From the NCBI RefSeq assembly GCF_001753205.1, contig NZ_CP017560.1, positions 62,001-126,000 of the forward strand: a DNA stretch of 64,000 nucleotides, written 5' to 3'. This stretch comes from Sporosarcina ureilytica. Its GTDB lineage: Bacteria > Bacillota > Bacilli > Bacillales_A > Planococcaceae. How positions within the stretch are numbered: position 1 is the first letter of the stretch; every line of letters begins with the position of its first letter. The notes beneath the pieces are model-generated. The model was given only the letters and a program-made list of their open reading frames with translations, made no database searches and was not told the DNA's origin. Below are positions 34,657-42,401 of the stretch, one piece after another. The position numbers and the translations under genes are program-made.

Positions 34657-34678
34657 TTAGTATATGCTAGTATACTAA
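34657..34678 (-). promoter_or_regulatory. Operator for the YodB-like regulator
   Basis: Perfect inverted repeat TTAGTATA - 6 bp - TATACTAA, 24 nt upstream of the regulator start. The TATACT-type boxes overlap, so binding would block the promoter (autorepression inferred). Confidence 0.7.
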
Positions 34679-34762
34679 TTATATCAACTATAAAAATTAC
34701 CAAACCCAATAAACCTCTTTAATTAAAATAAAACCCCTTTCACTTCATTAATTTCAAGCACT

Positions 34763-34804
34763 AAAAAGAGAGAGAAAAGAATCCCTTGAATTCTTTTCTC
34801 TCTC
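34763..34804 (-). terminator. Terminator after the cyclase-family gene
   Basis: 15-bp stem GAGAGAGAAAAGAAT / ATTCTTTTCTCTCTC with a loop of about seven bases and, on the minus strand, a T run. Confidence 0.88.
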
Positions 34805-34820
34805 GTTTATACATCGTAAT

Positions 34821-35438
34821 TTATCTTAATCCTTCAAACAATAGCACTCGTGCAGGTGATGCATCTGTACCTTCTATTTTGAGTGGCGCAGCGACCATGA
34901 AATATTCACCTTGCGCTACTTCCTTAAATCGAAGTCCTTCTATAATAATAATCTTATCGCCAAATAACGTTTTGTGTGTCGGATGGCCTTCTTGGTCTCT
35001 TTCAATTCCAAGCGTGTCAATCCCTACACCACGAACACCAATTTCAGTAAGATATTCAGCGCCGTCTTTCGTTAAATAAATAAAATTGAAGTTAAAATCT
35101 TCTTCAAAAGAGTTCTTCGTTTTTAATAAAACGAAATCACCTTTTTCAATGTTGAACTTCTCTAAATCTGCCTTTGTAATGCCATCTTTCACTTCCGTTA
35201 GATCAAATAACTTCGACTGCCCGACAAGACTTTCTAGTGGAACAGACTCAAATGTGTCGCCGTCAACAACCATGTGTAACGGTGCATCGACATGGGTACC
35301 TGTATGTACATCTAATTCCATTCGCGTTTCAGTAACATACCCGTTTGTGACAGTATTAAACTTAGGCTGTTTCTCCGGTTTATTTTTATAGACCGTCATT
35401 CCCTCATAAATTGTTGCAGTTACATCGTACATTTTCAT
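34821..35438 (-). CDS. Cyclase/metal-dependent hydrolase (KynB/isatin hydrolase-like)
   Basis: A 205-residue enzyme of the cyclase family (PF04199). The metal site HTGTHVDAPLHMV near residue 47 is the family signature; further conserved parts are GVRGVGIDTLGIE and a C-terminal PLKIEGTDASPARVLL. Relatives hydrolyse N-formylkynurenine or isatin. No tryptophan-degradation genes are adjacent, so the substrate is open. ATG 35438 was chosen because AGGTG lies 6 nt upstream. Confidence 0.85.
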   Translation of the reverse strand: MKMYDVTATIYEGMTVYKNKPEKQPKFNTVTNGYVTETRMELDVHTGTHVDAPLHMVVDGDTFESVPLESLVGQSKLFDLTEVKDGITKADLEKFNIEKGDFVLLKTKNSFEEDFNFNFIYLTKDGAEYLTEIGVRGVGIDTLGIERDQEGHPTHKTLFGDKIIIIEGLRFKEVAQGEYFMVAAPLKIEGTDASPARVLLFEGLR

Positions 35439-35735
35439 ATTACTCACCTATTCTTCATGTATTTTGAATTCTTCCTATATAAATAGGTTCGCATGGCCAT
35501 CATAATTTTGTCCACTAAAACAACTTTTCAGGACAACCGTTTATTTCCAAAAGCAAAAGAGCAAGCGCCTTGATTATCGCCAATGATTGACGAAAATATT
35601 CAACCATACTTGGAAAACAACGCTATTTCATGAATAACATCGAATTATAAACGCACATACTTACATTTACAGTTGGAAATCAGTATACTTAAGACTTACC
35701 TTTATTATTACCCTTACAAATAGGAGAGAAACTAG

Positions 35736-37253
35736 ATGAAAAACGAAGATCTGTTGACCAAATTTATCGAGGTGGATGCCTTACAAGAAGTCAAGAGCAG
35801 CAAAGATATACAGGCCCTAACTTTTGTTTTATTTGGAGCAACGGGCGACTTAGCGAAACGTAAATTATTCCCCGCTTTATATAATTTATTTCTAGCTGAA
35901 AAATTGCCGAACTCATTTTCGGTCATTGGCTTGGGGAGAAGAGAGTGGTCTCACGAATTTTTCCACTCGAAAATAGAAGAATCACTTCGAACCTATGCAA
36001 GAAAAGATGTTCAAGAGGACAGCTTACAAGACTTTTTAAATCACTTTCAATACAGCCCATTAGACGTCACTGATAAGTCTGCCTATAAACGGCTACAAAC
36101 ACATATTGAAGACAGGGAGATTGAACTCAATATACCAGGTAACCGTCTGTTCTATTTAGCTGTGGACCCGAACTTAGTTGAAGTCATCACAGAAAACCTT
36201 CATGCAAGCGGTCTCAATCAGACAAGTGGATGGAGAAGACTCGTTGTCGAGAAGCCATTTGGGACTGATTTAAAATCTGCCCAACAATTAAACAAAAAAT
36301 TAAGCGAAGCGTTTGATGAGATGGAAATTTATAGAATCGACCATTATCTAGGAAAACCTATGGTGCAAAACCTTGCATCACTCGTATTTGCAAACCCTGC
36401 ATTGGCCTCATTATTAGACCTTAAACAAATCGCCAACGTCCAAATTACGGCAAGTGAAACGGTCGGGGTTGAGACACGTGCCGCCTATTACGACAATGCA
36501 GGCGCAATCCGTGATATGGTACAAAACCATCTCCTTCAACTAGTGATGATGACAGCTTTACATTTACCTGAAAATATTACGGCGGAAGAAATCGGTAATA
36601 AGAAAATCGAAGTGATTGAATCACTTAAACCAATTGAAAAAGAAGATGCCCATAAACATGTGATTCGTGGTCAATATCGTGCCGGGGAAGTGTTAGATAC
36701 CCCTGTCATTGGTTATTTGGATGAACCAGGCGTTCCCGAAAACTCAATGAATGACACATATTTCGCCGCACGCTTACATATCGATAATCCGGTGTGGGGG
36801 GAAATTCCTTTTTATATACGAACTGGAAAACGATTAGACCAAAAGTCTACACGCATTGTTTTCGAATTTAAGAAACAAAAAAGAGCTTTAATCCCTGCTG
36901 AAGAGCTCGTACCTAATCTACTGACACTTGAAATTAATCCAAGTGAAGGGATTTCTTTAAAACTCAATATTAAAGAACCTTCAAGTGAACGGTTTAAACC
37001 TACTTGCATTAATTTCAAAACAAATACAGACGATCAATCAGACGCTTATGAATTGCTATTGTTTGATGCAATGCTTGGTAATGCAACATTTTTTGCGCAT
37101 TGGGATGAAGTTGAATTATCTTGGAAATGGATTCAGCCATTGCTGGAAGCGTTTGAAAACAACCTGTTGCCGCTACATACTTATCCGGCCGGCTCCACTG
37201 GTCCTGAAGCAGCAGACGAACTACTTAAATCGAACAATTTTAAGTGGTGGTAA
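35736..37253 (+). CDS. zwf: Glucose-6-phosphate 1-dehydrogenase
   Basis: A 505-residue enzyme for the first step of the oxidative pentose phosphate pathway, giving NADPH. NADP-binding FVLFGATGDLAKRKLFPALYN, the EKPFGTDL loop, and the active-site RIDHYLGKPMVQN are all present; C-terminal HTYPAGSTGPEAADELL is typical. An AGGAG precedes the ATG. Monocistronic; the palindromic repeat just downstream may act as its terminator. Confidence 0.96.
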   Translation: MKNEDLLTKFIEVDALQEVKSSKDIQALTFVLFGATGDLAKRKLFPALYNLFLAEKLPNSFSVIGLGRREWSHEFFHSKIEESLRTYARKDVQEDSLQDFLNHFQYSPLDVTDKSAYKRLQTHIEDREIELNIPGNRLFYLAVDPNLVEVITENLHASGLNQTSGWRRLVVEKPFGTDLKSAQQLNKKLSEAFDEMEIYRIDHYLGKPMVQNLASLVFANPALASLLDLKQIANVQITASETVGVETRAAYYDNAGAIRDMVQNHLLQLVMMTALHLPENITAEEIGNKKIEVIESLKPIEKEDAHKHVIRGQYRAGEVLDTPVIGYLDEPGVPENSMNDTYFAARLHIDNPVWGEIPFYIRTGKRLDQKSTRIVFEFKKQKRALIPAEELVPNLLTLEINPSEGISLKLNIKEPSSERFKPTCINFKTNTDDQSDAYELLLFDAMLGNATFFAHWDEVELSWKWIQPLLEAFENNLLPLHTYPAGSTGPEAADELLKSNNFKWW

Positions 37254-37283
37254 CACCAAAATTAATAAAGCCAATTCTTACGC

Positions 37284-37344
37284 GTTAAACAGCCCCCAAA
37301 ATCATGAGTGTTTAAACATTCATGATTTTTGGGTGACTGCTAAC
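37284..37344. repeat. Palindromic repeat copy C, probable bidirectional terminator
   Basis: A nearly perfect palindrome centred on GTTTAAAC, with arms CCCCAAAATCATGA / TCATGATTTTTGGG. It shares GTTTAAACATTCAyGATT with copy B. It lies between convergent zwf and the SunI/YnzG-like gene, whose stop codon falls in its right edge. Confidence 0.75.
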
Positions 37345-37600
37345 TAGATAATAAAGATAATATCTTTTCCTTTGTGGCCCCTACACTCGTATATATTAAG
37401 TAGTCCTTCCGAGCAGTCTGAATTAATATTCGATCTGTCGTTCCATATGGATATCCAATTCTCATCGCCGTCTTGCTCTCTCCTGCGTAGGTGTGATCAT
37501 ACGTTACATTAATAATCTCCGAAATAGGTATTTCAGTTTTGCTGAATTGCCACTTTATTACAACTTGATCATCACGTTTCTCTACTTTTACTTCAAACAT
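37340..37600 (-). CDS. SunI/YnzG family (bacterial PH-like) protein
   Basis: An 86-residue protein with the SunI/YnzG pattern: IPISEIINVTYDHTYAGESKTA, then MRIGYPYGTTDRILIQTARKDYLIYTS. SunI gives immunity to sublancin in Bacillus, but YnzG-type paralogues are widespread without a bacteriocin, and unlike SunI this copy shows no clear N-terminal membrane helix. No bacteriocin gene is beside it. GGGGGA precedes the ATG. Function inferred only at family level. Confidence 0.75.
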   Translation of the reverse strand: MFEVKVEKRDDQVVIKWQFSKTEIPISEIINVTYDHTYAGESKTAMRIGYPYGTTDRILIQTARKDYLIYTSVGATKEKILSLLSS

Positions 37601-37760
37601 CTAGATCCCCCTATCTTAACCCCAACGAACTTCTAATCCTCTTGGTTTTGGACCCGAATAATTTACTGAATCCGAATAAAATTTTAGACGTTAATTAGAA
37701 AGTATGGTTAGGAAAACATTAAAGATATAGCATTAATCCTGATTTTTTTCGAAAGACTTG

Positions 37761-37807
37761 AATTGACAGGTATCTAAAACACCTAAAGCCGGACACCTGT
37801 CATTCAA
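37761..37807 (-). terminator. Hairpin after the RraA-like gene
   Basis: TTGACAGGT (37763-37771) and ACCTGTCA (37795-37802) pair, with an inner loop containing GTGTCCGGCTTTAGGTG on the minus strand. Likely terminator; the GACAGGTGTC core also resembles dispersed Bacillales intergenic repeats. Confidence 0.6.
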
Positions 37808-38425
37808 TTACTTCTGTAGAATAGTATCGATATATTTATGAATCGCGTCTATATTATTAGAAACTTTATTTTCTCTTTCCTCATCCCGCTGCAGTTTCTT
37901 TTTTGCCTTCTCTAATACCTCCGCTTCTATTTCTTTTGGCACAACAATTACACCATCACGGTCCCCTACAATGATGTCACCGTGATTCACCACAACACCT
38001 CCGCAGCTAATTGGTACTTCGGAATATCCTCCATCCGACTTGCTCCCAGCGCTTATCGTTGTGCCTTTACAAAATACAGGGAAATCCAGGTTGATAATAT
38101 CTTCTATATCCCGAATAACCCCGTTCGTTACAACTCCCTTAATTCCAAGCGTTTTAGCCATTCCTAAAACGAAGTCACCTGCAATCGCCTTTGAAGTATC
38201 CTCTTCAGCGTCAATGACAAGCACATCATCTTTACTTGCTTCTTTTATCGCCCTTAATAGCTCTTTGTTCTGTCCTTTTGGGATTTTTACAGTGTACGCC
38301 CTCCCGGCAACCTTATAATTTGCCAATGGCTTGATTGAAATATCCATTGCATTTTCACCTTTTAATGCATCTGAGATACATGTCGTAGGAAGCTTTGAAT
38401 ATTCTTCAATATAATTAATCGTCAT
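37808..38425 (-). CDS. RraA/4-hydroxy-4-methyl-2-oxoglutarate aldolase-like protein
   Basis: A 205-residue RraA-fold protein. GVVTNGVIRDIEDI carries the Arg-Asp pair of HMG/CHA aldolases, and VVVNHGDIIVGDRDGVIVVPKE is the conserved C-terminal part. Members cleave HMG or oxaloacetate, or (RraA) inhibit RNase E; in a Gram-positive without RNase E the aldolase role is likelier. AAGGGG precedes the ATG. The neighbouring BCCT gene is 320 bp away, so no pathway is implied. Confidence 0.82.
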   Translation of the reverse strand: MTINYIEEYSKLPTTCISDALKGENAMDISIKPLANYKVAGRAYTVKIPKGQNKELLRAIKEASKDDVLVIDAEEDTSKAIAGDFVLGMAKTLGIKGVVTNGVIRDIEDIINLDFPVFCKGTTISAGSKSDGGYSEVPISCGGVVVNHGDIIVGDRDGVIVVPKEIEAEVLEKAKKKLQRDEERENKVSNNIDAIHKYIDTILQK

Positions 38426-38670
38426 CGTTCTACCCCTTTTCTTTCACTTATGTAATCATCACTCCACAATACAGATTCCCCAATCCTCTTCAAACTACGA
38501 ATCAGTTTCTAAACGGCTCTCCCACTCCACCACCTAGTAATCTGACTTTAAAGAATAGTTTAAACCCTATTCATATAAGTGTCTACCCTAGCAACAATAC
38601 CGCTTAGTTGCCATCCCTTTTCAACACAACTACAGTTTTATTAAAAGACCCTTCTAAAATGAAATAGAAA
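38426..38670. other. Intergenic region without visible gene
   Basis: No ORF with RBS, repeat or structured RNA was seen between the RraA-like gene and the terminator of the BCCT gene. Confidence 0.45.
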
Positions 38671-38714
38671 AAGCCTGTGCACAACATAACCACATATGTT
38701 GTGCACAGACTTTT
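38671..38714 (-). terminator. Terminator after the BCCT transporter gene
   Basis: 14-bp perfect stem CTGTGCACAACATA / TATGTTGTGCACAG with flanking A/T runs. Confidence 0.88.
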
Positions 38715-38746
38715 ATTGTTTTATATCTAATATCCAAAACTTTGGG

Positions 38747-40375
38747 TTACTCTTCTAATTTACTTTTACTTCTAATCTGCGTTAAGCTTTCTCTATTCTT
38801 TTTCTGCTTCAGAATTTTTTCTTCTCGTCGACTAATATGGATCAGCGGAGAGTCATAATCTTTTGACGCTAAAATATCTTCATTCGAAGCTTTCATAAAT
38901 GACCAAGCGAGTAAGAACATAATGAAAATAACCGGGAAACCAGCGACAATACTTGCTGTTTGAAGCGTCTCAAGTCCACCGAGAAACATTAATACGAGTG
39001 GAAGTAATGTTAATGTAAACGCCCAGAATAGTCGGTTCCATCTTAAAGGTTCTGAATCCACTCTCTTCTGTACGACCGCTGCTAAAATAAATGACGCTGA
39101 GTCAAATGTCGTCGAAAGGAAGATAATCGCTAACACCGTAAAGATCGGTACAATCACTTTTGAGAGTGGGAGCTGATGGAAGATCTCGATGATTGTCGCA
39201 GGCGCACCTGCTTCATTCATGAATCCGATTACATCAAAAGCTCCAGTCAATTGCAGATACAGTCCGAAGTTACCAAGTATACCAAAGAACAGCATACAAC
39301 CAACAGTTCCATAAATCATCGTACCAAGAATCATTTCTTGAATCGTTCTACCACGGGATATACGTGCAACGAATAAACCGACAAATGGCGCATATACTAC
39401 CCACCATGCCCAGTAGAAAATTGTCCATTTTTGCGGGAAACTAGTTTTCTCAAAACCATCTAAATTCCCAAATGGTTCAAGCCATGTTGCCATTTTGAAG
39501 AAATTGTCCAAAATGATCCCAATACTTGTAAACGTTGTATTACTAATGAATAACGTTGGTCCCATGATAAAAACAAAAGCTAGAAGAAAAATTGCTAGCC
39601 AAAGGTTAATATCGCTAAGCATTTTTATTCCTTTTTTGAGACCAAAATAAGCACTGGTCGCAAAGATAGCTGTACAAAGCATCATAATGACGACTTGCAT
39701 ACCGAGAGTAGCTGGAATTCCCGTAATATCTTCAACACCCGCCGCAATCATCGGCGTACCGAGTGCAAGGGTTGTCCCCGCTCCCCCCATTAAACCGAAC
39801 ATAAAAAGTACGTCAATAATAACCCCAATCGGCGTATCCACAAGCTTTCCAAGTACCGGCCTTACTGCTTCACTAATTTTCAAGACTGGCTTTTTCCGTA
39901 CGTAGTAAAAGTAAGCAATGGGAAGCGCAGGCAAGGTGTAAATTGCCCAAGCCATAGGTCCCCAATGGAAAATTCCGTAAGCAGTGGACCAAGAAATTGC
40001 TTCTGGGGATTCTGGCGTTAGGCCAAATGGAGGCCCTTGATAATAATAAGCCCACTCGATCATTCCCCAATAAAGGATACTTGAACCGATTCCTGCGGAG
40101 AACATCATGGCTGCCCAGGAAAATGTGTTAAACTCTTTTTTTTCTCCCTTATAACCGAGTTTTACTTTTCCGTTTTTACTAAATGCAACATACATTAAAA
40201 ATACAAATGCCGCCAATCCAACAAATAAATAAACAACCCCGAATGTTTCCGTCATAAATTCATTTGCCATATTTACAACGACTGCACCAGCTTCAGGAAA
40301 CAATATAAGCGGTATAGATACAGCGAGAATTAAAAATAATGCCCCTATAAAAGTAGGCCAATCTATTATTTTCAT
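38747..40375 (-). CDS. BCCT family glycine betaine/choline/carnitine transporter
   Basis: A 542-residue, 12-helix secondary transporter. The glycine-rich FSAGIGSSILYWGMIEWAYYYQGPP and the helix-8 motif WTIFYWAWWVVYAPFVGLFVARISRGRTIQEM are BCCT hallmarks, with the tryptophan box expected to hold a quaternary amine. The charged C-terminal tail (RREEKILKQKKNRES) could serve as an osmosensor, as in BetP/OpuD. ATG 40375 has AAAGGA nine bases upstream. Monocistronic. Confidence 0.92.
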   Translation of the reverse strand: MKIIDWPTFIGALFLILAVSIPLILFPEAGAVVVNMANEFMTETFGVVYLFVGLAAFVFLMYVAFSKNGKVKLGYKGEKKEFNTFSWAAMMFSAGIGSSILYWGMIEWAYYYQGPPFGLTPESPEAISWSTAYGIFHWGPMAWAIYTLPALPIAYFYYVRKKPVLKISEAVRPVLGKLVDTPIGVIIDVLFMFGLMGGAGTTLALGTPMIAAGVEDITGIPATLGMQVVIMMLCTAIFATSAYFGLKKGIKMLSDINLWLAIFLLAFVFIMGPTLFISNTTFTSIGIILDNFFKMATWLEPFGNLDGFEKTSFPQKWTIFYWAWWVVYAPFVGLFVARISRGRTIQEMILGTMIYGTVGCMLFFGILGNFGLYLQLTGAFDVIGFMNEAGAPATIIEIFHQLPLSKVIVPIFTVLAIIFLSTTFDSASFILAAVVQKRVDSEPLRWNRLFWAFTLTLLPLVLMFLGGLETLQTASIVAGFPVIFIMFLLAWSFMKASNEDILASKDYDSPLIHISRREEKILKQKKNRESLTQIRSKSKLEE

Positions 40376-40565
40376 CGTAACGAATCCTTTCAATATGGTT
40401 TCTTAATTTAATACAGAATGCACAATCATGTAACTAACGTTTTTTACTTCTTAATTTATTCATCGCTATTGGGAATAAATCATAAGGAAAAAATCGCACC
40501 AAAAAGACTTTAAGCATAACTTTAGTGTATCTAACTAAGCAAAGTCTTTCCACTTTTTCCTTAAA

Positions 40566-40579
40566 AATGACTGGCACGT
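40566..40579. repeat. Partial dispersed repeat, copy D
   Basis: AAATGACTGGCACG matches the end of copy A (AAATGACTGGCACC) and the terminal motif of copy B. No partner arm was seen here. Confidence 0.45.
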
Positions 40580-40641
40580 AAAAATACACATGGACATTAT
40601 CGGCATTAATCCAGTTTGAAACGGCAGGAGAACGAACAAGT

Positions 40642-40734
40642 ATGTTCATTCCAGAAATAAATCTTTGGATTGAAATCATCGTTCAAAGCATTTCACTAAT
40701 TCTACTATTTGCAATCACTGTATTTAAGCCTTAG
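40642..40734 (+). CDS. Putative 30-residue membrane peptide
   Basis: ATG with AGGAG eleven bases upstream; the product MFIPEINLWIEIIVQ plus a hydrophobic stretch (SLILLFAITVF) and KP end is one membrane helix. It precedes a decayed ORF of similar type by 11 nt. Too short to classify; may be a remnant. Confidence 0.35.
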   Translation: MFIPEINLWIEIIVQSISLILLFAITVFKP

Positions 40735-40745
40735 GGGGAGAAGGA

Positions 40746-40871
40746 TTACAGGATAAGCGTTTTAAAAAGGGTGGAATTGCATGGAAGAAGATAGTTAGCA
40801 TATGTTTAATCTGAGGGATTTTTGCCATCCTCGCAGTATTGTTTTTCATCGATTTCATCATCCAAATATAG
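40746..40871 (+). pseudogene. Small membrane protein gene with in-frame TGA and no start
   Basis: A frame reading LQDKRFKKGGIAWKKIVSICLI, then TGA at 40812-40814, then GIFAILAVLFFIDFIIQI and TAG. Replacing the TGA by TGG (Trp) would give one basic-tail-plus-helix protein of 41 residues. GGGGGAGAAGGA lies directly before TTA at 40746, where TTG would be a normal start. The two lesions and good RBS suggest a recently inactivated gene. Confidence 0.5.
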
Positions 40872-40875
40872 AAAA

Positions 40876-40926
40876 AAGTAACCACCCTACGCTATCGACC
40901 AAGAAAGCGGGGTGACTACTCTTTTT
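40876..40926 (+). terminator. Probable terminator after the decayed ORF
   Basis: Imperfect stem AGTAaCCACCC / GGGGTGacTACT with loop, followed by CTTTTT. Confidence 0.5.
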
Positions 40927-41259
40927 AACACTCTTCAACTAGTCAACTACACTTCATGCAGTATGTCGGTTGCATTGACCTGGTGTTCGCGTACTCAATC
41001 TTCTTAATATATGTTTAGATAAAAAATCGAACTAAAAAGTATAAATCAGACGAACAATGACATGAACGAGAAGAAGGAGAACACCTCAAATGATCTAGCA
41101 CAATCAATCCCACAAGTGACTATCACCGTCAACTACTACCCCTGAACGCTAATCTTCGATTTCACGCTTTTCAGAGGTAGCTTGAGTTTATTATTAGGTC
41201 TGCAATCTCATTCCAGACTGTGACGCTCTAATGACAGGCAAATATAAAATTAGATTATT
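40927..41259. other. Gene-free spacer with debris
   Basis: At 41074 AAGGAG is followed ten bases later by ATG ATC TAG, a start with immediate stop, suggesting a lost gene. No longer frame or RNA feature is visible. AATGACAGGCAAA at 41231 weakly resembles the GACTGGCA/GACAGG repeat motifs. Confidence 0.35.
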
Positions 41260-42084
41260 TTACGAGAATAAATGTTGTAAAAATGAAATAGAACTTTCGT
41301 CATGGTGGTCGACTAGCTGTTGATATCTAGGAATTGAATAACCTTGTTGCACTCTTAAAATGTTCGACAAATGGTTAAATGACGGACTTGTAACTTCTGT
41401 AGTCAAATAGGCTGATTGATTGCTCTCTGGTTTTCTCAGTTTGTTCAGCGCACGAATTATTTGTTCAGCTGTGTAGATTCCGATTCCATGACCAAAATAC
41501 GTACCATCTTCTAAAACAACGGCATTTTCTCCCCTCCACTGGGGAGTTTCGGAATCAAAATCTGGGTTATTAAAATAAACGACATCTCCAGGTATAAAAT
41601 CGTGAGTAATATAGGATCTTAATCCGAGATTGGGATTAGCATGCCAGCTGTATAAATAGATGTTTTGAAATAATCGATTGAACAAAGATTCTCCAATAAG
41701 ATTTAGGACCGCATGGTAATAGATAATGATCATTGCTGTTGCACATTCAAATGCATATTGCGAACTGTTCAAGTATATATCTCGAATTGCATCTGATGGT
41801 TTTACACCGTGCCGCAACAGGAATCCCCCAGCACTCGTCAATTGCCAGTATTGAGGATTACAACGGGACGTTCTAAATACTGCAAACCGTACATTACTTT
41901 CATTCATAGCCCGTGCACTTACTATAATGTTCTTTCGTAACGTAAGCTCAAACGATAATTCGGCTATCGATTGATACGAATGAACTGTTGGACTTTCATT
42001 CATCCTTTGAAGAATCGTACCTTCAATACCATCAGTTTGTCGCAAGTCACTTTGTTGAAAGGATCTCCCTGATATTTGAATCAT
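41260..42084 (-). CDS. tgl: Spore-coat protein-glutamine gamma-glutamyltransferase (transglutaminase)
   Basis: A 274-residue transglutaminase that cross-links spore coat proteins late in sporulation. The catalytic cysteine is in QYAFECATAMIIIYYHAVL; the downstream DVVYFNNPDFDSETPQWRGENAVVLEDGTYFGHGIGI and QSAYL match Bacillus Tgl closely. It is about 30 residues longer than B. subtilis Tgl, at both ends. RBS AGAGGT lies 6 nt before the ATG, and CATATACTT upstream resembles a SigK -10 box. This marks the organism as a spore former. Confidence 0.92.
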   Translation of the reverse strand: MIQISGRSFQQSDLRQTDGIEGTILQRMNESPTVHSYQSIAELSFELTLRKNIIVSARAMNESNVRFAVFRTSRCNPQYWQLTSAGGFLLRHGVKPSDAIRDIYLNSSQYAFECATAMIIIYYHAVLNLIGESLFNRLFQNIYLYSWHANPNLGLRSYITHDFIPGDVVYFNNPDFDSETPQWRGENAVVLEDGTYFGHGIGIYTAEQIIRALNKLRKPESNQSAYLTTEVTSPSFNHLSNILRVQQGYSIPRYQQLVDHHDESSISFLQHLFS

Positions 42085-42401
42085 TCTATACCTCTTTCCA
42101 AGTATATGTAGTAATCCATCTTATTCAACGACTTTGCTGATATGTTTTCTTTCAAATCAAAGAGGGAATTAACCGAGGCTAGTCACTCACACGACTATCC
42201 TGTACCTTCATGTGACTATACACCTCAAATTTAAATGACGTATAGTATATTATTGCAGGCATAAAACTTCTATATAATTAACCTTGTAAATACAGGATGC
42301 CCCCGCACTGACTTTACCTATCAGTCCAAATTAGAAAACCTCCCAAATCTGTGCGATAATAAAAGAACGAGTGTTTCACTAAAAAGAAAAGAGGTGTCCT
42401 T
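42085..42401. other. Divergent intergenic region of tgl and topB
   Basis: Holds the tgl leader with a SigK-like CATATACTT (about 42103-42111, minus strand) and, near 42355, GATAAT as a possible topB -10 box. No small gene or repeat was seen. Confidence 0.4.

Noticed and set aside
40434..40679. 81-codon minus-strand ORF with basic, hydrophobic sequence
   Set aside because: No ribosome binding site, contains the repeat fragment at 40566, and overlaps the plausible plus-strand small ORF at 40642.
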